Of a stretch of 64,000 bases of DNA, positions 9,601-16,247 are shown in pieces. Source of the DNA: Mycolicibacterium neworleansense (GTDB taxonomy: Bacteria > Actinomycetota > Actinomycetes > Mycobacteriales > Mycobacteriaceae); the NCBI RefSeq assembly GCF_001245615.1, contig NZ_CWKH01000002.1, forward strand, positions 1,054,001 through 1,118,000, given 5' to 3'. The notes beneath the pieces were generated by a model. The model saw nothing but the letters and a program-made list of their open reading frames with translations, was not told where the DNA came from and made no database searches. The translations under genes were made by a program, and so were the position numbers. Numbering within the stretch: position 1 is the stretch's first letter; each line of letters begins with the position of its first letter.

Positions 9601-9720
9601 GAAGACCCGCGCGGCGGTGAGGCCGACATCATCCTGGGCAAGCACCGTAACGGTCCGACGGCGAATATCACTGTGGCGCACCAGCTTCACTTCTCGCGGT
9701 TCACGAATATGGCACGGTAG
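6649..9720 (+). CDS. dnaB: Replicative DNA helicase DnaB, interrupted by two inteins
   Basis: Hexameric 5'-3' helicase of the replication fork. The 1023-residue precursor holds 461 residues of helicase plus inteins at residues 236-372 and 540-964. The N-terminal domain (about 20-170) includes the conserved QPPQDMAAEQAVLGG stretch. The RecA-like ATPase begins with the P-loop ARPGVGK, cut by intein 1 and continued as STLGLDFM. Intein 2 sits after LRESG, before SLEQDADM. Until intein 1 is removed the ATP site is split, so the precursor should be inactive. The GTG at 6649 matches the start MAVVDDL known from mycobacterial DnaB. It follows rplI after a terminator, so it probably has its own promoter. 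Confidence 0.97.
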   Translation: MAVVDDLGHPDSEMDGPPPGEDFGRQPPQDMAAEQAVLGGMLLSKDAIADVLERLRPGDFYRPAHQNVYDAILDLYGRGEPADAVTVAAELDRRSLLRRIGGAPYLHTLISTVPTAANAGFYAGIVAEKALLRRLVEAGTRVVQYGYAGADGADVTDVVDRAQAEIYDVTERRASEDFVALEDLLQPTMDEIDAIASQGGISRGVPTGFTEFDEITNGLHPGQMIIIAARPGVGKALALDTPLPTPGGWTTMGEVAVGDHLIGADGEPTRVVAATEVMLGRPCYEVEFSDGTVIVADAQHQWPTGEGIRTTAQLRPGLHTIAAPTRGGAAVLAPVTQVAAVRRLPSVPVRCVEVDNAEHLYLAGPAMVPTHNSTLGLDFMRSCSIKHRMASVIFSLEMSKSEIVMRLLSAEAKIKLADMRSGRMSDDDWTKLARRMSEISEAPLYIDDSPNLTMMEIRAKGRRLAQKADLKLVVVDYMQLMSSGKKYESRQQEVSDFSRSLKLMAKELEVPVIAISQLNRGPEQRTDKRPQVSDLRESGCMTANTRILRADNGAEVTFGELMATGERPLVWSLDEHKNMVARPMTNVFYSGHKEVFKVRLASGRVVEATANHPFMTVDGWVPLGELAVGSRVAVPRRIPDPVGTVPMDESEIILLAHMIGDGSCVKRQPIRYASIDEQNLLAVTKAAKHFGVTAVRDEYPAARVTTLRLPAPYRLTHGKRNPIAAWLDKLGLFGKRSYEKFVPKEIFALPNDQIALFLRHLWATDGSVRWDAKFGQGRVYYASTSRTLVDGVALLLLRLGIFSRIYKARKSGYRDIWHLQIPGAENQIRFLQGVDAHGDKFFAAREVLTNLRKIEGRASSDTVPKEVWTRVQQALVLNGMSHREFAAAMETKFCGSTMWKHGVGRKRLHRAAALLDDHELHDLATSDVYWDSIVEIESIGEHDVYDGTVAGTHNFVANLVSLHNSLEQDADMVLLLHRPDAIDREDPRGGEADIILGKHRNGPTANITVAHQLHFSRFTNMAR
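7354..7764 (+). other. DnaB intein 1: class 3 mini-intein in the P-loop (in-frame part of dnaB)
   Basis: 137-residue protein-splicing element between GK and ST of the Walker A motif. Its first residue is Ala, not Cys or Ser, so normal first-step chemistry is impossible. It has the class 3 signature: block B Trp (W67 in QHQW), block F Cys (C116 in VRCVEV) and block G Thr (T135 in PTHN), then His136-Asn137 and Ser+1. There is no room for an endonuclease. The equivalent M. smegmatis DnaB intein is known as class 3 and redox-responsive; a second cysteine (C48) is present here too. Confidence 0.93.
8266..9540 (+). mobile_element. DnaB intein 2: full-size intein with LAGLIDADG homing endonuclease (in-frame part of dnaB)
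   Basis: 425-residue intein starting at Cys after LRESG and ending HN before Ser+1; same insertion site as the M. tuberculosis DnaB intein. Block B is TANHPF (residues 70-75). The two LAGLIDADG-type helices are LLAHMIGDG (115-123, acid D122) and LRHLWATDG (219-227, acid D226), so both metal-binding acids are kept. The final block reads GTHNFVANLVSLHN. Base composition drifts AT-rich at the 3' end (AATTTAGTTAGCCTACATAAT region), unlike the flanking dnaB codons, in keeping with a mobile origin. Confidence 0.93.
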
Positions 9721-9904
9721 TCGGACATCAGTTGTAGGGTCTCACGCAGCGTTTTCGCCAGAATCCGTATGTGTCATTAAACATTCGGGATCGCGGTCAT
9801 GAGAGTGTCTGATCGCCTGGCCGTCCAGTCCGACTGACGTACTGGTGTTCGACGGCCGTGGAGCCCTCGCCTGCCGACCGATCGATGAGGTTCAGGCTGG
9901 CCTA

Positions 9905-10624
9905 CTAGCCCAACGTCACGAGTTGCGCTTCAGCCAAGCGGAGCAACACGCCAGCGAGGGTTGATGGTCGTGAAAAGAACGGCGAATGACTGCCGGGAAG
10001 GTCGACGACATTGGCACCGAGCCTTTCGCGAGCGACCCGCCTCGACCACGCTGGGTTTACCATCCGGTCGTCGCTGCAGATCACGGTAGTATGACCAACG
10101 GCGGGGAATTCGGACAGCGAGAACGGCAGGGTGCTCGGGTACCGTGCCTGTGGTCGAAGACGAGTGAACGCGGCCTCTGCGGTCGGTTCGTCACAGTCGG
10201 CAAACAGCAGCGCTCGAGCGCAATCAGGATCAACCCATGTCGTCCTCTGTTGTGCATCGGGTTCGCCTAGACCCGCGTCCCAACCCTGACCCATCATGTC
10301 GGTCCCGGCTATCTGATCGATGACGCTTCGGCCGATCGCTGGGACCGCGCCGCACAAATACACCAAATGGCGTACGGGCCGCCGAGCGGCGACTAGCGGA
10401 ATGGTATTGGCGCCCAATGAATGTCCCACGAGCACGACATCGTCATTGCACCCATCGAGGGCGGCGCAGACCACATCGGCGTAGGCCTCGAAGCTCGCCG
10501 AGGCGTCGTCGCACGGCAAGTCCATCGCTACCACATTGTGGCCTTCTTGCCGTAGGAGCGGAGTCAGCCGCTCCCAGCACCAGGCACCGTGCCAAGCGCC
10601 ATGCACCAGAGCAAACGTCGTCAT
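9905..10624 (-). CDS. Alpha/beta hydrolase (EstC/pyrethroid-hydrolase-like esterase)
   Basis: 239-residue cytosolic serine hydrolase. It has the HGAWHG oxyanion motif at residues 8-13, the nucleophile elbow GHSLG with Ser69, and a late His in PGSHSPF. Size and opening FALVHGAWHG are typical of the small EstC/HNL-like subfamily; the substrate cannot be predicted. The start is ATG 10624, where the domain begins; earlier in-frame codons have no homology-like content. Low-complexity gaps of 185 and 243 bp flank it, with no operon partner. Confidence 0.8.
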   Translation of the reverse strand: MTTFALVHGAWHGAWCWERLTPLLRQEGHNVVAMDLPCDDASASFEAYADVVCAALDGCNDDVVLVGHSLGANTIPLVAARRPVRHLVYLCGAVPAIGRSVIDQIAGTDMMGQGWDAGLGEPDAQQRTTWVDPDCARALLFADCDEPTAEAAFTRLRPQARYPSTLPFSLSEFPAVGHTTVICSDDRMVNPAWSRRVARERLGANVVDLPGSHSPFFSRPSTLAGVLLRLAEAQLVTLG

Positions 10625-10866
10625 GCGGCGAGCGTAGGCTCCTCCAAGCCCATGAGGTGACAAAACGGCGCGAACGGGTCCGTTCTGCGCCGTCTCCAGG
10701 AACGCCGGTGACGGTCGTGAGCATGGCTCGATACTCACCCAGCCCGAACTTGCGGAGCGCGTGTTGGACAAGGAATTCCGCACACTGACCTCTGACACAG
10801 ACAGGCGTTCTGCGGCTGACGACTACGGCGCATGCTGAGCCAGCCAACGCCCGAGGTCGGCGTATC

Positions 10867-11799
10867 TCAGCCTTGGCTGAATGTCTTCGTCAGCGACGGG
10901 ATGATCTGCGACTTACGGGAGACCACCCCGGTGAGCGGCGCACGGTTGTTCTCCAGGAGCACGCTGAAGGCCGCTTCGAATGCCGATGCGCGCGGGCCGA
11001 GTGCCACCGCGACCGAATTGCTGTTCAGTATGTCGGTGACTACGAACAGGAACAGATCCAGGCCCTTGGCGCCGATGATGTCGCGCATTGCAGACTCCAA
11101 CTCGGCCTGACGGGAGAGCACGTCGTCGACATCGACCGCATTGACCTGAGCGACTTCCACCTTCGAGCCGCTCATGTTGAATTCCTTGGAGTCCATGGAA
11201 ACAAGCTGCGTAATTGACTTGTCGGCCACACTGGCCCCCGCCCGCAACATGTCCATACCGTAGGCATGCAGGTCGACACCGGCGATGGTGGCCAGTTCGT
11301 ATGCGGCCGCGGCATCTTCCGGCGTACACGTCGGGGACTTCAGCAGCAGCGTGTCGGAAATGATGGCGGACAACATCAATCCGGCGATGGGAGGTGCGAC
11401 GGCAATTCCTTTCTCCTTGTACATCTTCAGCACAATCGTGGACGTGGAGCCGACCGGTTCGGCGCGGTAGTACAGCGGGCCCGCGGTCTCAAAGTTGGCG
11501 ATCCGGTGGTGGTCGATGACCTCGGCGATCGTGACCTCGCCGATATCCACCGCACTCTGTTGGCGCTCATTGTGGTCGACGAGGATGACACAAGACGCCT
11601 CGCCCACCACCGATTCCACCAGCCGTGGCACCGATGTCGCGAACGCGTCAAGTGCAAACTGTGTCTCGGTGCTCACCGCCCCGAGTCGGACGGCCTCGAC
11701 ATCGGCGCCGGTTCTGGCTTTCAGATCGGCATAGGCCAGCGCCGAGCAAATCGAATCGGTGTCCGGATTCCGATGTCCGAAGATCAACGTCTTGCCCAT
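10867..11799 (-). CDS. ppaC: Family II manganese-dependent inorganic pyrophosphatase (DHH family)
   Basis: 310-residue enzyme hydrolysing pyrophosphate to phosphate. Metal-binding motifs are in order: GHRNPDTDS near residue 8, VDHNE near 75, DHH near 97, and C-terminal SRKSQIIP, which binds the substrate (SRK motif). Length equals that of typical family II enzymes of Firmicutes. Mycobacteria normally rely on the unrelated family I Ppa, so this looks like an extra, probably acquired gene. ATG at 11799 chosen because MGKTLIFGH aligns with the family start; ATG 11808 is possible. It is divergent from the dioxygenase operon and shares its regulatory gap. Confidence 0.88.
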   Translation of the reverse strand: MGKTLIFGHRNPDTDSICSALAYADLKARTGADVEAVRLGAVSTETQFALDAFATSVPRLVESVVGEASCVILVDHNERQQSAVDIGEVTIAEVIDHHRIANFETAGPLYYRAEPVGSTSTIVLKMYKEKGIAVAPPIAGLMLSAIISDTLLLKSPTCTPEDAAAAYELATIAGVDLHAYGMDMLRAGASVADKSITQLVSMDSKEFNMSGSKVEVAQVNAVDVDDVLSRQAELESAMRDIIGAKGLDLFLFVVTDILNSNSVAVALGPRASAFEAAFSVLLENNRAPLTGVVSRKSQIIPSLTKTFSQG

Positions 11800-11863
11800 G
11801 CCGCGCATCGTAGCCACGACTGGAATCCGCCAGGTTCACCTGGAGCGGGTATGCCGTCGGGGC

Positions 11864-11912
11864 AGTGCACTCTGCACTCCTACGTCCGAAATCTGCGACC
11901 GGATGCTGTAGT
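11864..11912 (+). promoter_or_regulatory. Candidate operator and promoter of the dioxygenase operon
   Basis: Perfect inverted repeat AGTGCA-CTC-TGCACT at 11864-11878, then CGAAA at 11887-11891 and GTAGT at 11908-11912. The same three elements occur at the same offsets before the monooxygenase operon (16131-16179). The repeat would lie just upstream of a weak promoter, as expected for an activator site. It is 105 bp before the dioxygenase start and 65 bp before the divergent ppaC start. Confidence 0.65.
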
Positions 11913-11982
11913 CGCGCGGGCCGAGGTTCGCCCATTGTGGAGCCCCGGATCACACCGACCACAGCAAGGAAGTGTCGCCGCC

Positions 11983-12846
11983 ATGCCTGCAACTGCCACC
12001 GCGAAACTACGCACGATCGCCAGTACAGCTTCGGTCGACGAGATTCTGTCGATCGTCCGCGAGGACGGCGGCGTCATCGTCAAGGGACTTCTCACACCGG
12101 ATCAGGTCGCACGATTCAACGCCGAGATCGATCCCGCCCTGCACGAGCTGGATCCCGGTTCCAAGCACGACAACGCAATCGCCGCTGAATTCCACGGCCG
12201 GAACACCAAGCGCCTCACCAACCTGGTCAGCCGAAGCGAGACGTTCCGCCGCGAAGTGATCGATCACGACCTCGTTCATGCGCTGGCCGATGCGGTGTTT
12301 CTCGAAGAATCGGGAACCTACTGGATGACGACGGCTCAGGTGATCGAGATCGGTCCGGGCAACGCCGCCCAGATGCTCCACCGCGACCTGGAGAACTGGT
12401 TTCCGTTCGTCGGCATGGGGCCCGCCGGGCCCGAGGTGACCGTCAACTTCCTGATCGCCCTGACCGACTTCACCGAGGAGAACGGCGCCACCCGAGTGAT
12501 CCCGGGTAGCCACAAGTGGGATGACTTCGAGGACCGCGGCACGCCTGAGCAGACCATTCCAGCCGAGATGAGCGCTGGTGACGCACTGTTCTTCAGCGGC
12601 AAGACCGCCCACGGCGGCGGGGCGAACCGCACTTCCGACGAGTACCGCCGTGCGGTCAGCTTCGCACTCAACCCTGGCTTCTTGGTAGGCGAGGAGGCCT
12701 ACCCGTTCCTCGTCGACCGCGAACTCGCACGATCGCTTCCGCCCCGTGTGCAGAGCCTCATCGGATTCCGCTCGCAATATCCGACTGGCTCTCCGGGACT
12801 TTGGCAGGTCGACTACAGCGAGCTAGCGGATTACCTCGACCTCTGA
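11983..12846 (+). CDS. Phytanoyl-CoA dioxygenase (PhyH) family Fe(II)/2-oxoglutarate oxygenase
   Basis: 287-residue non-haem iron oxygenase, likely hydroxylating a small organic substrate. The iron triad is visible: H133 and D135 in LHRDLENW and H210 in TAHGGG; an arginine suited to 2-oxoglutarate follows at 216-223. The double-stranded beta-helix core spans about 115-235. ATG 11983 has AGCAAGGA about 12 bp upstream. First gene of an operon with the alcohol dehydrogenase (20 bp gap) and aminotransferase. PhyH proteins act on acyl-CoAs, amino acids and antibiotics alike, so the substrate is open; the neighbours suggest an amine-bearing compound. Confidence 0.85.
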   Translation: MPATATAKLRTIASTASVDEILSIVREDGGVIVKGLLTPDQVARFNAEIDPALHELDPGSKHDNAIAAEFHGRNTKRLTNLVSRSETFRREVIDHDLVHALADAVFLEESGTYWMTTAQVIEIGPGNAAQMLHRDLENWFPFVGMGPAGPEVTVNFLIALTDFTEENGATRVIPGSHKWDDFEDRGTPEQTIPAEMSAGDALFFSGKTAHGGGANRTSDEYRRAVSFALNPGFLVGEEAYPFLVDRELARSLPPRVQSLIGFRSQYPTGSPGLWQVDYSELADYLDL

Positions 12847-12866
12847 CCGACTCTCTAGGAGATGTC

Positions 12867-13979
12867 ATGACCATCGAGTTCGACGCCGCCGTCTTCCGGA
12901 CCGCGAATGCGCCACTCACCATCGAAAAAGTCTCGATCCCCTCGATTCCCCCGCCCGGCGACGTGCTCGTGCGGGTGCAGGCGAGTGGGTTGTGCCGCAG
13001 CGACCTGCATGTGATGGCCGGTGAATGGGACGCGCCCACCCCCATGATCCTCGGCCACGAGGGCGCCGGGATCGTCGAGAGCGTCGGGGAGGGAGTCACG
13101 ACGCTGGCGCCCGGCGATCACGTTGTTCTCTCCTGGACGCCCTCGTGCCGTCGGTGCCGCTACTGCGTCAGCGGCCGGCCCGTCCTGTGCGACATGGTGA
13201 CCCGGCATTCGGCCAACCATCTCTCCTTCGACGGTCGTTCGCGTGTCACGGATGCGGACGGGGACGTGCTCAGCTTTGCTGGCCTCGGCACGTTCGGCCA
13301 GTATGTGATGGTGCCCGAATCGGGTGCGATCGCCATCCGGAATGACGCGCCCTTCGAACCGTCGTCGCTCATCGGCTGCGCAGTCACTACGGGGGTCGGG
13401 GCAGCTGTCAACACCGCAAAGGTGCGTCCGAGCGACACGGTGCTGGTCATCGGCTGTGGCGGCGTCGGGCTGAATGCGATTCAGGGTGCTCGTCTCGTCG
13501 GCGCGCAGAAGATCATCGCTGCCGACATCTGCGACGAAAAGCTCAACCACGCAAGCGTTTTCGGAGCCACCGAGGTCATCAACAGCGCCCGCGAAGACCT
13601 GGCGGCGAAGGTCGTGCAGATCACCGACGGTCGGGGCGTGGAAGTCGCGATCGAGGCCATCGGACTGCCGCAGACCATTGAGGCCGCCTACGCGGTGTTG
13701 GCCCGCGGCGGCACTGCCGTGGTCGCCGGGCAAGTGGCGGACGGCGTGAAGGTCACGATCGATCCGTTTGTCATGTCCGACCAGGAGCTTTCGCTCATCG
13801 GCTCGAACTATGGTTCAAGCAAGGCCGACGTCGATTTCCCCATGCTCGTCGAGCACTACATGAACAACCGCATCGATCTCGACTCACTCATAACTCGGGT
13901 CATCGACCTGGAAGACATCAACGAGGGGTTCGACGAGATGAAGCGCGGCGTCGGAATCCGATCGGTGATCAAGTACTGA
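12867..13979 (+). CDS. Zinc-dependent medium-chain alcohol dehydrogenase
   Basis: 370-residue MDR dehydrogenase oxidising an alcohol with NAD(P) or a tightly bound cofactor. Catalytic zinc ligands are C43 (GLCRSD) and H64-E65 (GHEGAG); the structural zinc loop is C94, C97, C100 and C108. The Rossmann motif VIGCGGVG is near residue 195. It resembles the class III/NDMA-dependent branch common in actinobacteria. ATG 12867 with AGGAGA 6 bp upstream, 20 bp after the dioxygenase. It could oxidise the hydroxylated product of that enzyme, or a hydroxy-acid released later in the pathway. Confidence 0.9.
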   Translation: MTIEFDAAVFRTANAPLTIEKVSIPSIPPPGDVLVRVQASGLCRSDLHVMAGEWDAPTPMILGHEGAGIVESVGEGVTTLAPGDHVVLSWTPSCRRCRYCVSGRPVLCDMVTRHSANHLSFDGRSRVTDADGDVLSFAGLGTFGQYVMVPESGAIAIRNDAPFEPSSLIGCAVTTGVGAAVNTAKVRPSDTVLVIGCGGVGLNAIQGARLVGAQKIIAADICDEKLNHASVFGATEVINSAREDLAAKVVQITDGRGVEVAIEAIGLPQTIEAAYAVLARGGTAVVAGQVADGVKVTIDPFVMSDQELSLIGSNYGSSKADVDFPMLVEHYMNNRIDLDSLITRVIDLEDINEGFDEMKRGVGIRSVIKY

Positions 13980-14036
13980 TGAACATCTCGTCCGCCCGCC
14001 GGAAGCCTGCAGAAGAACAAGCAAGGGAGTCGCGCG

Positions 14037-15296
14037 GTGGCGTTGGATAGTTCGCGTCTTGCATTCGACCGTGCTCGTCGCAGTCTCGGCGGGGGAGTAG
14101 GGTCCGGTCTTCGCGCTGCCATGCGTCCCCACCCGCTCTTCGTGCGGGAGGCGCGCGGCGCGTACGTCTGGGACTTGGACGGTGACCGGTATGTCGACTA
14201 CGTAATGGCGTGGGGCCCGCTACTTCTCGGGCACGGTGATCCGCGCATCCTGGATGCGGTCCGCGACGTTGCCGGCACGATGCAAGTGGTCGGCACGAGC
14301 CACGAGCTCGAGTACCTGGCCGCCGAGGCGGTGCTGGAGGCCGTGCCCCATGGCGAGCGGCTGCTGTGGAGCAATACCGGGACTGAAGCGGTACAGGTGG
14401 CGCTGAGACTTGCTCGAGCAGCCACTGGCCGGCGGCGGATCGTGAAGTTCGCCAAGAGCTATCACGGTTGGCACGACACCGTGTACGCCAGCCTTTCTGA
14501 GGACGACAGCGGCAGGTCCGCGGTGCCTGCCAGCAAAGGACAATCGCCCAGTGTGCTGGACGATCTGGTGGTGGCGAGCTTCAACGATGTCCACATGGCC
14601 AAACAGTTGCTGAGTGCGGCCGAAGAGCGCGACATCGCAGCAGTCCTACTGGACCCCGTGATGAGCAACGCTGGTGTCGAAGCTCCCGATCCAGACTTCC
14701 TGCAGACCCTGCGGGCCATGTGCGATCGGCACGGAGTGGTGCTCATCTTCGACGAAGTGATCGCCGGTTTCCGGCTGGCGCGTGGCGGCGCGGCCGAGAA
14801 ATACGGTGTGCTGCCGGATCTTTCGGTGTTCGGAAAGGCGATGGCAGGTGGGTTCACCCAGAGCGCCGTCGTAGGCCGCGCCGAGCTGGTCGATCAGGTC
14901 ACCGACGGCGTCGTCCATGCCGGCACCTTCAACGGCAACCCGATCGCACTCGCTGCGGTTGAGGCGACCATGCGTGTTCTGGCAGACCCGGCCGTGTACG
15001 AGGAGTTGGAGAACCGGTCGTCTGAGTTCGCGAGCCTGGTTTCAGGCGCGCTCGCATCAGTGCCGGACGGCGGCAGCCTCAACCGGGCTGGCTCGCTCCT
15101 TCAGTATGTTCCCGCCGGCGGGAACACCGGCCTCCACGGAACCGGCGGCCGCTGGGCTTCGGTCCTGGACGGGATGGTGCGGCGCGGCTTCCTGTTCATG
15201 CCCTCGGGCAAGGTCTTCCTCTCCACGGCGCACACCACTTCCGATGTCGAGGCGACCGCCGAGGCTCTCAATCACGTACTCCGACAACCTCACTGA
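14037..15296 (+). CDS. Class III aminotransferase, glutamate-1-semialdehyde aminomutase-like
   Basis: 419-residue PLP enzyme of fold type I. Visible: SNTGTEA (112-118), which binds the phosphate; YHGWHD (142-147); the pyridine-binding Asp in IFDEVIAGFR (D239); and the Schiff-base Lys267 in FGKAMAGG. It resembles HemL, but a housekeeping HemL is expected elsewhere and the catabolic neighbours argue for moving an amino group to or from an aldehyde or ketone. GTG 14037 behind AAGGGAG, 57 bp after the dehydrogenase. The stop runs 7 bp into the end of the opposing membrane-protein gene. Confidence 0.85.
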   Translation: MALDSSRLAFDRARRSLGGGVGSGLRAAMRPHPLFVREARGAYVWDLDGDRYVDYVMAWGPLLLGHGDPRILDAVRDVAGTMQVVGTSHELEYLAAEAVLEAVPHGERLLWSNTGTEAVQVALRLARAATGRRRIVKFAKSYHGWHDTVYASLSEDDSGRSAVPASKGQSPSVLDDLVVASFNDVHMAKQLLSAAEERDIAAVLLDPVMSNAGVEAPDPDFLQTLRAMCDRHGVVLIFDEVIAGFRLARGGAAEKYGVLPDLSVFGKAMAGGFTQSAVVGRAELVDQVTDGVVHAGTFNGNPIALAAVEATMRVLADPAVYEELENRSSEFASLVSGALASVPDGGSLNRAGSLLQYVPAGGNTGLHGTGGRWASVLDGMVRRGFLFMPSGKVFLSTAHTTSDVEATAEALNHVLRQPH

Positions 15297-15997
15297 GGAA
15301 GTGAGGAACCACGACTCAGTCGCACGCTGTCTTCGATGGTGTGGGTGTGGGTGTGGGTGTGGGCGTGCATTGCGCGGTAGGCGAGGTAGTAGACCAAGCC
15401 CTGAGCGCCCCACGTCGTCAGCGCGGCGGTGAAGAAGATCGTGCGAAGTTCGTCGTCGAAGGGGAGTGGAAAGAGGTCGTAGGTCACCGCGATCGCGGTC
15501 CCCGCAGCCGTGACCAACGCCGCCCAGCCGGCAAGCCGCTTGGCGCCGATCGCCCACAGCAGCGTCACGAAGTACGCGAGGAACAGCGTGGTGAGCAGGT
15601 TCATCACGACGTAGAAGGTGGCGGCGTCGACGTGCAGCGTCGAGTGGTCGAGCCCGCCCAGGACGAATCCGCCCACAATGGCGAGTCCGAACGCGCCGAC
15701 CTCGACCGCCAGGGTCGGCTTGTACCGGTGGGTCACCACCATCAGGCCCAGCACCAGGACGAGCGTGAAGCCGAATGACCGGGAGAACGCGTCGAGGAAG
15801 AAGGCGACGGAAAACGGGACGCTGCCGGCTTCGGGGCCGAGCAGCGAGCCCACGAGGAAGTTTGTCGCTGATACACCGACGACCAAGCATTCAAGGCCGA
15901 GCAGCCAGTTGCCGTAGTTGCGGAGGAACTTCCAGCCGCACGAGAAGGCGACGATGATCAGCCACACATCGGCCAGGAGGAACGCGATGTCCTTCAT
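15290..15997 (-). CDS. Seven-helix membrane protein with His-Thr repeat tail, unknown function
   Basis: 235-residue integral membrane protein with about seven hydrophobic segments filling residues 5-205. A tail follows in which His alternates with Thr eight times, encoded by a GGTGTG hexamer array. I recognise no family. It lies between two co-regulated catabolic operons but faces the other way, sharing a 250-bp divergent region with the monooxygenase gene. A transport or sensing role for the pathway substrate is a guess. ATG 15997 chosen over an upstream TTG because GAAAGGA lies 9 bp before it. The His-rich tail may bind metal. Confidence 0.7.
   Translation of the reverse strand: MKDIAFLLADVWLIIVAFSCGWKFLRNYGNWLLGLECLVVGVSATNFLVGSLLGPEAGSVPFSVAFFLDAFSRSFGFTLVLVLGLMVVTHRYKPTLAVEVGAFGLAIVGGFVLGGLDHSTLHVDAATFYVVMNLLTTLFLAYFVTLLWAIGAKRLAGWAALVTAAGTAIAVTYDLFPLPFDDELRTIFFTAALTTWGAQGLVYYLAYRAMHAHTHTHTHTIEDSVRLSRGSSLPQ
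15338..15367. repeat. Hexanucleotide microsatellite GGTGTG
   Basis: Four perfect copies of GGTGTG (15338-15361) and one degenerate copy (GGCGTG). It lies inside the membrane-protein gene, where it encodes the His-Thr tail. Unit length is a multiple of three, so slippage would change the tail length without breaking the frame. Confidence 0.9.
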
Positions 15998-16090
15998 TGC
16001 CAGAGGTCCTTTCAAGATTCAGGTGCCCGAATTGTCGCGAGCCGGTGACTGCGATCACAACGACACTGCGCACCTGTTCGGGGCGCACCA

Positions 16091-16105
16091 AGTGCACCGT
16101 GCACC
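16091..16105 (+). promoter_or_regulatory. Upstream copy of the AGTGCA-N3-TGCAC operator
   Basis: AGTGCA-CCG-TGCACC, a 5-bp inverted repeat (GTGCA/TGCAC) of the same design as the perfect copies at 11864 and 16131. It lies 40 bp upstream of the latter, about four helical turns, in the gap between the membrane-protein and monooxygenase genes. It could be an auxiliary site for the same regulator or serve the divergent gene. Confidence 0.5.
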
Positions 16106-16130
16106 CGTGAGACACCCCGGCACCGCTCCC

Positions 16131-16179
16131 AGTGCACCCTGCACTCGCTCAGACGAAAGCAGGTGCGCGCTGTCGTAGT
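16131..16179 (+). promoter_or_regulatory. Candidate operator and promoter of the monooxygenase operon
   Basis: Perfect inverted repeat AGTGCA-CCC-TGCACT (16131-16145), then CGAAA at 16154-16158 and GTAGT at 16175-16179. Each offset is identical to the copy before the dioxygenase operon. It ends 102 bp before the monooxygenase start. Confidence 0.65.
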
Positions 16180-16247
16180 GAGCAACGTCATGCCTCAGCC
16201 ACTGTGGACGTCACGAAGTCACCAGAACGGCGAGGAGTTGGCAGGCC

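Noticed and set aside
11266..11982. N-terminal extension of the dioxygenase frame
   Set aside because: It runs antisense through the pyrophosphatase gene and the operator region; the PhyH domain and ribosome site start at 11983.
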